From NCBI GenBank assembly GCA_964569085.1, contig CAZMTA010000006.1, forward strand, positions 1 to 64,000: a stretch of DNA of 64,000 bases, given 5' to 3'. The DNA comes from JAJCZZ01 sp964569085. GTDB lineage: Bacteria; Gemmatimonadota; Gemmatimonadetes; Longimicrobiales; Gaopeijiaceae. Shown here in pieces: positions 16,890-27,053 of this stretch. Position numbers and translations under genes: made by a program. The notes beneath the pieces are model-generated. The model was not told the DNA's origin and did no database searches. It saw only the letters and a program-made list of their open reading frames with translations. Each line of letters starts with the position of its first letter. The first letter of the stretch is position 1.

Positions 16890-19090
16890 TCGGGCCGGCG
16901 TCCGGTGCGCTCGACGAGCTCCTCACGGGGCATGCCCACCTCGGCGAGGAGGGAATCCAGCGCCTGGGCCTCCTGGCCCCGGGCGAAGGCGCCGCCGTAC
17001 ACGCGGAAGCGCTCCTCGCCGTCGGAGTACGTCACGGCGAGGACGTAGGCCGGAACGTCCAGCTCCCGGAGCGCTTCGGCCCGGCGCCGGGCGGCCTCCA
17101 GGGTGCGGGTCTCGCCCAGGCGGAAGGCCAGCGGGGTGCTGCGCAGGACGAGGCTGGCCGGCTCCACGCCGAGCTCATCGGCGACCTGGGTCCGGAGCGA
17201 CTCCGCGGCGGCGGAGTCGGGCGCGGTGCCCACCAGGACCCGATGGTAGAGCGTGCCGTCCACCGCCACGGGCGCGGTGATCCAGAGGCGGTCGGGTCGC
17301 TCGGAGGAGAGCTCCGACACCCGGTCCCAGGCCGTCTGGCGGTCCTGGTGCGCCTCCACCGCCACGGCCCATGCGGCCGCGGGGGAGGTCTCGGTGCGGG
17401 GCTCGGCGGCGTTCAGGTCGCCGGAGCGGTCCACCGGCTCCGCGCTCGTCACCACGTTGGGGGAGGGCAGCCCCGGGATCTCCACGTAGCCGAACCACCA
17501 GAGGGCGCCCACGGCCACCAGGAGGCCCACGAGGAGCCAGACGAGGAAGCTTCGGGCCCCGCCGCTGGACGGAGGTGCGCCCCCCTCCGACACCTCACCG
17601 GCCTGGAGCGCGGGCTCCGGCGCGTCGCCGGCTTCGGCCAGGATCTCGTCGGCCAGCGGCACCGGCGGGTGATCCGGCTCCGCCTCGGGCAGGGGCTCGT
17701 CCACGAGCTCCGGCTCCGGCGTGGCCGTCGGCTCCCCGATCGGCTCGGGCTCCGGCTCGGGCTCGAGGGCGAACTCGGGCTCGGGCTCCTCCTCCGGCTC
17801 CAGCGCGAAGTCGTCCTCGGGCTCCTCCCCGGCCTGGAGAGCGAAGTCGTCCTCCGGCTCCTCCTCGGGCTCCAGGGCGAACGCGTCCTCGGCCTCCGCC
17901 TCGTCCTCGGGCTCCAGGATGAACGGGGCCCGGGGCTCCGGCTCCTCGTCGGGCTCCAGGGCGAAGTCGTCCTCGGGCTCGGCCGGGGACCCGGCCTCCA
18001 GCGCGAACGGCGGCTCGGCCTCCGCCTCGTCGTCGAGGGGGAGCGCGAAGTCGGGCTCGGGCTCCTCCCCGTCGGGCTCGACGGCGCTCGCGCCGGCGAG
18101 GGCGCCTGGGGGCGTGTCCGTCTCCCCGGCGAAGGGATCCTCCGGCTCCTCCCACTCGAGCAGCGGCGCCTCCCCGTCGGACGCGTCGCTCCCGTCCCGG
18201 GCCCCGTCGTCCAGCGCGGCCTCGTGCGGGGCCTCCTCGTCCAGGGCGTCCTCGTCCGGCGCGAGGGCGCCGATGTCCAGGACGTCCCCGTCCCCGGCCA
18301 CGTCCCCTTCGAGGGCGGATCCGGTGACGGCCACGCCGGCCGCTCCGGCCACGCCGAGGGCGGCCTCGTCCGCCGCAGGGGCGTCGTCCCCGTCGCCCGG
18401 GTCCCCGTCCGGCGCGAGGGCGCCGATGTCCACCGGCTCCTCGTCGTCGGGCTCCTCCGTGACGGGCTCGTCCGTGACGGGAGCCTCCTCGGGCCCGCCG
18501 GGCTCCGAGTCGGGTGCCGCTGCGGGCGTCTCGTCGGGGCCGAGGACGGCCAGCACGCGTCCGGCTTCCACCCCGTCGGGCGCGGCGGGCCCCGAGGCGT
18601 CCGGCGCCAGGAGGACCACGTGGGTGGCCTGCTCCAGGACGGCGGCGCGGGCCGCTCCCTCGTCGGGGACGAAGGTGACCAGGGTGGCGTCGGCTTCCTG
18701 GAAGCCCTGGCAGAGGGCCGCCCAGCGGGGATGGTCCAGGAGCGACGCCGGCTCCGCCACGGCGGTCCCCGCCCCGATGAAGAAGAAGGGAGCGCCGGGG
18801 ACGGCCTGGGCCACCCGGCCCACCGAGGCCCCGAAGGCCACCGCGTCCGCCACGCCGTCCCGATTCTCGACGCCCAGGACGTCGTGCAGGCGGGGAGCGG
18901 CCAGGTCCAGATCGGCCAGCACGACCCGATGTCCGGCCTCGGACCAGGCGCGCGCGAGGCGGGTGGCCAGCTCCGGCGCCCAGGCCTCCGCGTCGGTCGG
19001 GACCAGGACGGCGACCACGTGGCCCCGTCCGGCCGGAAGGCTCGGGGGCGAATCCGCGTCGAAGGGAGTCCAGGCGGGTGGTTGGGTCAT
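16886..19090 (-). CDS. pseudo-ParA/BY-kinase-like, acidic-repeat, single-pass SPOR domain protein
   Basis: This 734-residue mosaic has four parts. Residues about 22-190 resemble a MinD/ParA/Wzc-type P-loop domain: 'HRVVLADLDLAAPRLHDVLGV' matches the Walker A' strand, but the place of Walker A reads VPTDAEAW, so ATP binding is probably lost. Residues 200-500 are highly acidic, with two IGALAP motifs (222, 273) and about eight F-A-L-E-P-like repeats (347-445). One membrane helix lies at 514-534. SPOR-like sequence (about 572-730) would bind denuded septal peptidoglycan. The protein should have a cytoplasmic N-terminus and a periplasmic SPOR domain. It overlaps smc by 4 nt. Function is unknown; a link between nucleoid and septum is an inference. 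Confidence 0.72.
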   Translation of the reverse strand: MTQPPAWTPFDADSPPSLPAGRGHVVAVLVPTDAEAWAPELATRLARAWSEAGHRVVLADLDLAAPRLHDVLGVENRDGVADAVAFGASVGRVAQAVPGAPFFFIGAGTAVAEPASLLDHPRWAALCQGFQEADATLVTFVPDEGAARAAVLEQATHVVLLAPDASGPAAPDGVEAGRVLAVLGPDETPAAAPDSEPGGPEEAPVTDEPVTEEPDDEEPVDIGALAPDGDPGDGDDAPAADEAALGVAGAAGVAVTGSALEGDVAGDGDVLDIGALAPDEDALDEEAPHEAALDDGARDGSDASDGEAPLLEWEEPEDPFAGETDTPPGALAGASAVEPDGEEPEPDFALPLDDEAEAEPPFALEAGSPAEPEDDFALEPDEEPEPRAPFILEPEDEAEAEDAFALEPEEEPEDDFALQAGEEPEDDFALEPEEEPEPEFALEPEPEPEPIGEPTATPEPELVDEPLPEAEPDHPPVPLADEILAEAGDAPEPALQAGEVSEGGAPPSSGGARSFLVWLLVGLLVAVGALWWFGYVEIPGLPSPNVVTSAEPVDRSGDLNAAEPRTETSPAAAWAVAVEAHQDRQTAWDRVSELSSERPDRLWITAPVAVDGTLYHRVLVGTAPDSAAAESLRTQVADELGVEPASLVLRSTPLAFRLGETRTLEAARRRAEALRELDVPAYVLAVTYSDGEERFRVYGGAFARGQEAQALDSLLAEVGMPREELVERTGRRPE

Positions 19091-19246
19091 GGACGGAGCG
19101 GCGTCAGGGTCTCGTCTCCGGCCGGGACGGCCGGCGGGGTGTCGCGGTCCCGGAGTCGCGAAAGCGGCTTCCGCGTGGAACGCTCGACGCGGGAGCGACT
19201 CCCGCGCGGGGCGCTCCCGCGTGGGACGCCCCCAAGGTAGGCGCGG

Positions 19247-19618
19247 CTACTCGTCCTCCGCCACCCAGCGCGGGGCGTCCCCCCACAGGCTCTCGAGCTG
19301 GTAGAACGCCCGGGCCTGTGGGTGGAAGACGTGCACCACGAAGTCGATGTAGTCCAGGAGGACCCATCGACCGGTCTCCAACCCCTCCACGTGGTCGGGG
19401 CGGTGCCCCTCCTTCTTGAGCTCCTCCACCACGTGGTCGGCGATGGCCTTCACCTGCACGTCGGAGTTGCCCGTGGCCAGGACGAAGAAGTCCGTGGCCG
19501 AGGAGATCCCCCGGAGGTCGAGGGCCAACACGTCGAGGGCCTTGCGCTCCAGAGCCAGCTCGGTGGCCCGGAGGACCTCCCGCGGGAGGTCCTCCGCCTT
19601 CACTTCGGACATCGGCAC
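19247..19618 (-). CDS. rsfS: ribosome silencing factor RsfS
   Basis: RsfS (Iojap) binds ribosomal protein uL14 and blocks subunit joining under nutrient stress. The protein has 121-123 residues depending on start (GTG at 19618 or ATG at 19612). 'DLRGISSATDFFVLATGNSDVQVKAIADHVVEELKKEG' and 'GRWVLLDYIDFVVHVFHPQARAFYQLESLW' are near-consensus for the family. It follows rplI by 17 nt, so it may share the ribosomal protein transcript. The next gene downstream begins after a 156-bp gap rich in short inverted repeats. Confidence 0.95.
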   Translation of the reverse strand: MPMSEVKAEDLPREVLRATELALERKALDVLALDLRGISSATDFFVLATGNSDVQVKAIADHVVEELKKEGHRPDHVEGLETGRWVLLDYIDFVVHVFHPQARAFYQLESLWGDAPRWVAEDE

Positions 19619-19635
19619 GTCGTCGGGTCCGGCCG

Positions 19636-20094
19636 TCAGCCGTCGACCCGCTCCACGCGGACCTCGACCGGGGCCTCGACGTCGGTGTGGAAGCGCACCG
19701 TCACCTCCGTGACCCCCACCGTCTTGATGGGCTCGTCGAGATCCACGGACTTCTTGTCGAGCTCGAAGTCCAGGCCGGCCTCGGCGTTGAGCCGCTCGGC
19801 GATGTCGGCCGCCGTGACGGATCCGAAGAGGCTCCCCTCCTCGCTGGCCCGCTCGTGGAAGGTGATGGCGGCCCCGGCGAGCTGGGCGGCGCGACGGCCG
19901 GCCTCCAGCTTCTGGCGGCGCGCCTCCTCCTGGGCCCGACGGTGCTCCTCCTCCAGGCGACGCAGGTTCGCGTCGCTGGCCACGTAGGCCAGGCCCTGGG
20001 GGATCAGATAGTTCCGGCCGTAGCCGGGCTTCACGTCGACGATCTCGCCGGACGCGCCGAGGTTCGCCACGTCCTGCTTCAGAATCAGCTTCAT
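19636..20094 (-). CDS. rplI: 50S ribosomal protein bL9
   Basis: bL9 is a large-subunit protein with two globular domains joined by a long helix. AGGAG precedes the ATG at 20094, giving 152 residues. 'MKLILKQDVANLGASGEIVDVKPGYGRNYLIPQGLA' is the typical N-terminal domain, followed by an Arg/Glu-rich connecting helix and a C-terminal domain with 'GSLFGSVTAADIAERL'. It lies in the rpsF-rpsR-DUF2232-rplI cluster, downstream of the DUF2232 gene by 22 nt. Confidence 0.97.
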   Translation of the reverse strand: MKLILKQDVANLGASGEIVDVKPGYGRNYLIPQGLAYVASDANLRRLEEEHRRAQEEARRQKLEAGRRAAQLAGAAITFHERASEEGSLFGSVTAADIAERLNAEAGLDFELDKKSVDLDEPIKTVGVTEVTVRFHTDVEAPVEVRVERVDG

Positions 20095-20116
20095 CGGTTC
20101 TCCTACCGGTTGTGCG

Positions 20117-21055
20117 TCAAGCGGGGGCGTCTCCGGCCCGCGCCCGGATGTCCAGCCAGGTGTCGCTGATCCCGAGGACCAGCGCACCGGTGAGCAGCAG
20201 CGGGGACACGAACAGCAGTCCCAGCGCCAGGATCATCCAGCCGAAGATGGAAAGCCCTCCGCTCAGATACAAAACTACCGCGGCTCCACGTACGGCGTAG
20301 AGCGCGCCCATGAACGTCACCAGGTTCTCGCCCATGCGGGCGAACACTTCGTTCCAGCGCAGCACGGCGAGCACCAGCCCGCCGATGAACAGCCACACGA
20401 GGTGGTCGTTGAACCGGAAGCGGGCGAGGGGCGCCAGCCCCTCGTCCGTCCCGGTGGTGGCCCGGCGGAACGCCCACCACGCCACGCCCAGCGCCGCCAT
20501 GGAGGCCAGCGCCAGCGTCGCGGGGAAGACGTCCCCCTGCAGCTCCACGGTCCCGTGGACCGCCGTCACGAGCGAGGACGGCAGCGCGTCCCCGCCCTGG
20601 AGGACCCGGAGGGCCTCCAGCCCGGTCCCGATGCTGGCCGAGAGCCGGTCCCGCACCATCCAGTCCAGCATGCTCCACCACTCCGGCCTCAGGGCCAGCA
20701 GAGCGCCCATGACGCCGGAGGCGCCGAGGACGGACAGCAGGGCCCGGGACGACAGGGAGCTCTCCGGCCGCCGGAAGGTGGCGGCCACGAAGAAGCCCGC
20801 CACCATCAGCGCCCACCCCCGCTCCACCCACCACAGCGGCTCCTGGGTGGGCCCGCCCACGGCGACGATCATCGCCACCGCGGCCAGGAAGGCCACGCCC
20901 ACGCCCCGCATGCCGAACACCGCCACCAGGGCGAGGAACGGCACGGCCACCAGGACCGTGGGCTGCACGACGGAGAGCGCCAGGCAGGAGCCGAAGAGGG
21001 CCGCTGCCCTCAGCCAGCCCCGGCCGGTCTCCCCCGCGGAGCGCTCCTCCGTCAC
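20117..21055 (-). CDS. DUF2232 (YybS-like) membrane protein
   Basis: This polytopic membrane protein of 312 residues has about eight hydrophobic helices. The segment order and the C-terminal 'LYAVRGAAVVLYLSGGLSIFGWMILALGLLFVSPLLL' fit the DUF2232 family. Such proteins are typically encoded between rpsR and rplI, exactly as here; their function is unknown. The start is GTG at 21055, 10 nt after the ribosomal fusion gene stops. Confidence 0.8.
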   Translation of the reverse strand: MTEERSAGETGRGWLRAAALFGSCLALSVVQPTVLVAVPFLALVAVFGMRGVGVAFLAAVAMIVAVGGPTQEPLWWVERGWALMVAGFFVAATFRRPESSLSSRALLSVLGASGVMGALLALRPEWWSMLDWMVRDRLSASIGTGLEALRVLQGGDALPSSLVTAVHGTVELQGDVFPATLALASMAALGVAWWAFRRATTGTDEGLAPLARFRFNDHLVWLFIGGLVLAVLRWNEVFARMGENLVTFMGALYAVRGAAVVLYLSGGLSIFGWMILALGLLFVSPLLLTGALVLGISDTWLDIRARAGDAPA

Positions 21056-21065
21056 GGACGGGTTC

Positions 21066-21698
21066 CTACTCGTGGCCGCGGGAGTAGGGGACGAGCGCCA
21101 GGAACCGCGCGCGCTTCACCGCCGCGCCGAGCTGACGCTGGAAGGCGGCGGGGACCTTCGTCGTCCGCTTGGGGAGGATCTTCCCCTGCTCCGTCAGGAA
21201 CTTGGAGAGGGTGGACACGTCCTTGTAGTTCAGCAGCTCGACGGCCGGCCCCTCCATGCGGCGCCGACGACCCCGGGACCCCTGGTACTCGGGGGGGGAA
21301 TCGTCGTCGTCGTCCTCGTCCTCCTCCTCCTCCTCGTCCTCTTCGTCCTCGTCCTTCCGGGAGCCCTCGGGCCGGGTGTCCTCGGCCATGATCGAGGCGC
21401 CGGAGGTGGGCTCGCCCTCGTTGAGGACGAGGAGGTAGCGCATCACCTCGTCGTCCAGCTTGAGGAGCCGCTCGAACTCGGGAAGGGCCTCGGGCGCGGC
21501 GGTGAACTGGGCCACGACGTAGTAGCCGGTGTTCTGGCCCGCGACGGTGTAGGCGAGCTGCCGGGCGCCCCAGTGATCGACGGCGGAGACTTCCCCGCCC
21601 TCGGAGGTGGCGAGCTGGTGGAACTTCTCGAGCTTGGCGTCGATGGCGTCTTCTTCGAGCGCCGGGTCGAGAATGTAGACGACTTCGTAGAGCCGCAT
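21066..21698 (-). CDS. rpsF-rpsR: fused ribosomal proteins bS6 and bS18
   Basis: One uninterrupted 210-residue frame encodes both proteins. Residues 1-95 are bS6 ('MRLYEVVYILDP', 'GARQLAYTV', 'EVMRYLLVLNEGE'). A linker of about 55 residues follows, with 18 consecutive Asp/Glu residues at 116-133 and then a basic GRRRR patch. Residues about 152-207 are bS18 ('LNYKDVSTLSKFLTEQGKILPKR', 'FQRQLGAAVKRARFLALVPY'). The internal Met codons (104, 148) have no Shine-Dalgarno, so separate translation of bS18 is unlikely. bS6 and bS18 bind the 30S platform as a heterodimer, so the fusion is structurally reasonable. No separate rpsR is seen in the window. Confidence 0.93.
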   Translation of the reverse strand: MRLYEVVYILDPALEEDAIDAKLEKFHQLATSEGGEVSAVDHWGARQLAYTVAGQNTGYYVVAQFTAAPEALPEFERLLKLDDEVMRYLLVLNEGEPTSGASIMAEDTRPEGSRKDEDEEDEEEEEDEDDDDDSPPEYQGSRGRRRRMEGPAVELLNYKDVSTLSKFLTEQGKILPKRTTKVPAAFQRQLGAAVKRARFLALVPYSRGHE

Positions 21699-21860
21699 GT
21701 TGATTCCCTCGGTCCGTAGGATGAGACGGGCCCCACCTCGTGCCCCTCCGGCTGCGGCGCGGAGGTCTGGTGGAGCGGGATGGATGTCGTGCGCCGTCCT
21801 TCGTGGACGGCAGCCTGAAAAGCTAACCGTTTCGCGGAAAAACGAAACCGCCGGGTCGCG

Positions 21861-22961
21861 TCAGACGTTGAAGCGGAAGAGGAGGATGTCGGCGTCCTTC
21901 ACCACGTAGTCCTTCCCCTCGGAGCGGATGGCCCCGGCGTCCTTCGCGGCCTTCATGGAGCCCAGCTCCGTGAAGGTCTCGTAGTCGATGGTCTCCGCCC
22001 GGATGAAGCCCCGCTCGAAGTCCGAGTGGATGGCCCCGGCGGCCCCCGGCGCCCGGGTCCCCCGGCGGACCGTCCACGCACGGGACTCGTTCTCGCCCGT
22101 CGTGAAGAAGGTGATGAGGCCCAGGAGCTGGTACGCGGCGTGGATGAGGCGGTCCAGCCCGCTCCGCTCCAGACCCAGGTCGGTCAGGAACTCCCGGCGC
22201 TCCTCGGGCTCGAGCTGCGCCAGCTCCGCCTCGAGGGTGGAGCAGACGGCGACGATCTCGGCGTCGGACTCGCCCCGGATGTCCTCGGCCAGCGCCCGGG
22301 TCCACTCGTTCTCGCCGCCCTCGGCCAGGTCCTCCTCCCCCACGTTGGTCACGTAGAGGATGGGCTTCATGGTCAGGAGCTGGTACTGGCGCAGGAGGTG
22401 CCGCTGGTCGTCGGTGAGGTCGGCGGCCCGGGCCGGGCGGCCGTCGGCCAGGGGCTCCAGCACCTTCTGGAGCGCCGCCAGCTCCCGGATGGCCTCCTTC
22501 TCCCCGGACTTGGCCTTCTTCTGCACGCGGTCGATGCGCTTCTCCACCAGGTCCAGGTCCGCCAGGGCGAGCTCCATCTCCACCACCGCGCGGTCCCGCA
22601 CCGGGTCCACGCTCCCCGAGACGTGGGCCACGTCCGGGTCGTCGAAGCAGCGCAGCACGTGGGCGATGGCGTCCACCTCCCGGATGTTGGCCAGGAACTG
22701 GTTCCCCAGCCCCTCGCCCTCGCTGGCACCCTCGACCAGGCCCGCGATGTCCACGAACTGGATGACCGTGGGGACGATGGTCTTGGACGCCGAGAGCTCG
22801 TGGATCCGCTCGAGCCTGGGATCCGGAACCTCCACCGTGCCCACGTTGGGGTCCACCGTGCAGAACGGGTAGTTCTCCGACGGGGCGGCCTGGGCCGTGA
22901 GCGCGTTGAAGAGCGAGGACTTCCCGACGTTGGGGAGTCCGACGATGCCGACTTTGAGCAT
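21861..22961 (-). CDS. ychF: redox-regulated ATPase YchF (OLA1 family)
   Basis: This universally conserved Obg-like P-loop protein binds ribosomes and hydrolyses ATP rather than GTP. The ATG at 22961 gives 366 residues, the standard length. Walker A is GLPNVGKSS (8-16), followed by 'NYPFCTVDPNVGTVEVPD', 'VDIAGLVEGASEGEGLGNQFL', and the C-terminal TGS domain with 'FERGFIRAETIDYETF' and 'AGAIRSEGKDYVVKDADILLFRFNV'. Open frame upstream of 22961 has no family similarity and was excluded. It starts 34 nt after the M20 peptidase gene. Confidence 0.96.
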   Translation of the reverse strand: MLKVGIVGLPNVGKSSLFNALTAQAAPSENYPFCTVDPNVGTVEVPDPRLERIHELSASKTIVPTVIQFVDIAGLVEGASEGEGLGNQFLANIREVDAIAHVLRCFDDPDVAHVSGSVDPVRDRAVVEMELALADLDLVEKRIDRVQKKAKSGEKEAIRELAALQKVLEPLADGRPARAADLTDDQRHLLRQYQLLTMKPILYVTNVGEEDLAEGGENEWTRALAEDIRGESDAEIVAVCSTLEAELAQLEPEERREFLTDLGLERSGLDRLIHAAYQLLGLITFFTTGENESRAWTVRRGTRAPGAAGAIHSDFERGFIRAETIDYETFTELGSMKAAKDAGAIRSEGKDYVVKDADILLFRFNV

Positions 22962-22995
22962 GGGGAGCGTGCGTGGGGGTCGAGAGGGGGTCGAG

Positions 22996-24195
22996 CTAGC
23001 GGGCCGCCGCGTCCTGCACGGCGAGGACCAGGGGCGCGTACCGGTCGAAGGCCCAGCGGGCCTCCTCCACGTCCAGGCGCTCCCGGTTGGTGTGGGCGAA
23101 GCGCTCCTCGCCGGGGGCGAAGCCCACGGTGGGGATGCCGTGGACGCCGTTGGACCAGCCGCCGTCCGTGGCGAAGGTCCAGGGACGGACGGCGGCCGGG
23201 CCGTCTCCGTCGCGGCGGCCCACGGCCCGGGCCGCAGCCTGCACCACCGGGTCGTCGGAGTCCATGAGGAACCCCGGCGTGAGGAGGTTCTTCTCCTCCA
23301 CGAGGCCCGTCCAGGTGGTCTGCCGCTCGGTGGCCATGCGGACCTCCACCGAGAGCCCCTCGGGGGGGGTGCCCACGGCCTCGTCGACGGCCGTGCGGAC
23401 ACGCTCCAGGAGGGAGGCGTCGTCGTCCCCGGGGAGGATCCGCCAGTCCAGCGCCACCACCGCCAGGTCCGGGATCACGTTCCGGCTCTCGGGCTTCACG
23501 TCCACCATGGTGGGCACCAGGGTCGCCGGCCCCAGGACCGGGTCCGACGCCTGGTCCGCCGCCACGCTCCGCACGGCGGCGAGCACGGGCCCCAGGAGCT
23601 CCAGGGCGTTCCGGGCCCGCTCCGGCGCCGACGCGTGGCCGGCGGTCCCCCGCACCACCACCTCGAGCTCCGCGCGGCCCCGGTGCCCGATGCAGACGTC
23701 GCCGTGGGTGGCCTCGCCGATGACGACCACCGCGGGCTCCACGCCGCCGGACCCCAGGAGGTGCTTCATGCCGAGCCCGCCCCGCTCCTCCAGGACCGTG
23801 TGCGCGACGATCACGTCACCGGGGGCCTCCCCGGCGAGCGCCGCGGCCGTGTAGGTCTGGAGGGCCAGGGGGCCCTTGATGTCCATGGCGCCCCGCCCGT
23901 GGAGGAAGCCGCCGGAGACCTCCCCGGAGAACGGGGGGTGCTCCCACTCGTCCCAGTCCCCCTCGGCCACCACGTCCATGTGGCTGTTGAGGAGCACGGG
24001 CGGCGCGTCGCCCCGGCCCCGGGCCACGCCGATCACGTTTCCGGCCTCGTCGGTGCGGACGTCCTCGAGCCCCAGGGCCTCCATCTCCTCGCGGACCCGG
24101 GCCGCCACGGCCTCCTCGTCCCCGGGCAGCCCCGGGATCCGGATCAGGTCGGCCGCGAAGGCCAGGGCGTTCTCGAAGCTGGCTTCCTTGGACAT
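22996..24195 (-). CDS. M20 family metallopeptidase (ArgE/DapE/YgeY-like deacylase)
   Basis: This 399-residue zinc amidohydrolase has the M20 metal-binding pattern: 'LLNSHMDVV' with the catalytic Asp two residues after His, 'GRGAMDIKG', the general base pair in 'VLEERGG', and a final ligand histidine in 'EERFAHTNRERL'. The dimerisation domain lies at about residues 190-300 ('HRGRAELEVVVRGTAGHAS'). The family includes acetylornithine deacetylase, succinyl-diaminopimelate desuccinylase and YgeY-type enzymes. The substrate cannot be read from sequence here, and no arg or dap genes are adjacent. Confidence 0.85.
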   Translation of the reverse strand: MSKEASFENALAFAADLIRIPGLPGDEEAVAARVREEMEALGLEDVRTDEAGNVIGVARGRGDAPPVLLNSHMDVVAEGDWDEWEHPPFSGEVSGGFLHGRGAMDIKGPLALQTYTAAALAGEAPGDVIVAHTVLEERGGLGMKHLLGSGGVEPAVVVIGEATHGDVCIGHRGRAELEVVVRGTAGHASAPERARNALELLGPVLAAVRSVAADQASDPVLGPATLVPTMVDVKPESRNVIPDLAVVALDWRILPGDDDASLLERVRTAVDEAVGTPPEGLSVEVRMATERQTTWTGLVEEKNLLTPGFLMDSDDPVVQAAARAVGRRDGDGPAAVRPWTFATDGGWSNGVHGIPTVGFAPGEERFAHTNRERLDVEEARWAFDRYAPLVLAVQDAAAR

Positions 24196-24234
24196 GGGCT
24201 CCTCGGAGCTCGTGGGTGGACGGTGCGCGCGAAA

Positions 24235-24266
24235 GCGGGGCCGGACCCGGTCAGGCCCGACCCCGC
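24235..24266 (-). terminator. possible weak terminator downstream of hppA
   Basis: An imperfect hairpin (GCGGGG/CCCCGC, one mismatch, then CGG/CCG) lies in the 106-bp gap after hppA. On the minus strand it is followed by only three T, so it is a weak intrinsic terminator at best. Confidence 0.3.
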
Positions 24267-24301
24267 TGGTGTGTCACGCCGGGGTCGCCCCCGGGGTCGG
24301 A

Positions 24302-26431
<2,130 letters not shown>

Positions 26432-26465
26432 TGGATGGTCTTTCCTCTGTTCCTCGGAATCGTGA

Positions 26466-27029
26466 TCAGCGGTTGAAGCGGTTCATGACCGCCTCGATAC
26501 CCTCTTCCAGCCACAGCTCCATGGCGCCGGTCAGCTCCGGAAGGAGCCCCACCACCACGTCCTCCTCTTCTTCCGGCATGTCGGAGAGGACCCAGTCGGC
26601 CAGGTCCCAACCCTCCGGCTTCCGGCCCACGCCGATCCTGCAGCGCGGGTACTCGTGGGAGCCCAGGGCTCCCGAGACGGACTTGAGCCCGTTGTGCCCG
26701 CCGTCGCTTCCCGACGGGCGGAACCGGACCCGGCCCACGTCCAGCGCGACGTCGTCCACCACCACCATGAGCTGCCGGGACGGATCGAACTCCTCGACCT
26801 CGCGCAGGAAGCGCAGGGCCTGCCCGCTCCGGTTCATGTAGGTGGTGGGCTTCACCAGGCGGACGAGCTCCGAGCCCACGGTCCCCTCGGTGACGTGGGC
26901 CCGACCCTGACGCTCGAAGGGACCGAAGTCCCAGTCGTACGCCAGCCGGTCGACCAGCCACCACCCGACGTTGTGTCGGTTGGCGTCGTAGTCGGGCCCC
27001 GGATTCCCGAGGCCGAGCACCACGTGCAC
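26466..27029 (-). CDS. pth: peptidyl-tRNA hydrolase
   Basis: Pth frees tRNA from peptidyl-tRNA that drops off ribosomes. The 187-residue protein starts 'MHVVLGLGNPGPDYDANRHNVGWW', with the catalytic His19 and Asn9. 'KPTTYMNRSGQALRFL' and 'VVVDDVALDVGRVRFRPSGSDGGHNGLKS' complete the active site. It follows the L25/CTC gene by 24 nt, and the prs-rplY-pth order is very common in bacteria. Confidence 0.97.
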   Translation of the reverse strand: MHVVLGLGNPGPDYDANRHNVGWWLVDRLAYDWDFGPFERQGRAHVTEGTVGSELVRLVKPTTYMNRSGQALRFLREVEEFDPSRQLMVVVDDVALDVGRVRFRPSGSDGGHNGLKSVSGALGSHEYPRCRIGVGRKPEGWDLADWVLSDMPEEEEDVVVGLLPELTGAMELWLEEGIEAVMNRFNR

Positions 27030-27053
27030 GGGGGGCGTGAGCTCGGAGGGACG

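Noticed and set aside
19091..19246. Cluster of short inverted repeats between rsfS and the SPOR gene
   Set aside because: Several overlapping GCGGGAG/CTCCCGC pairs are present but there is no T run and no single dominant stem, so I could not call a terminator.
19571..19594. 24-nt perfect palindrome (GAGGACCTCC CGCG GGAGGTCCTC)
   Set aside because: It lies inside the rsfS coding region near its N-terminus and is explained by Arg/Glu/Leu codons. There is no sign of a regulatory role.
21300..21360. TCG/TCC trinucleotide repeat as a possible microsatellite or assembly artefact
   Set aside because: It simply encodes the Asp/Glu run of the bS6-bS18 linker with normal mixed GAC/GAG codons. The frame stays open and bS18 follows in frame.
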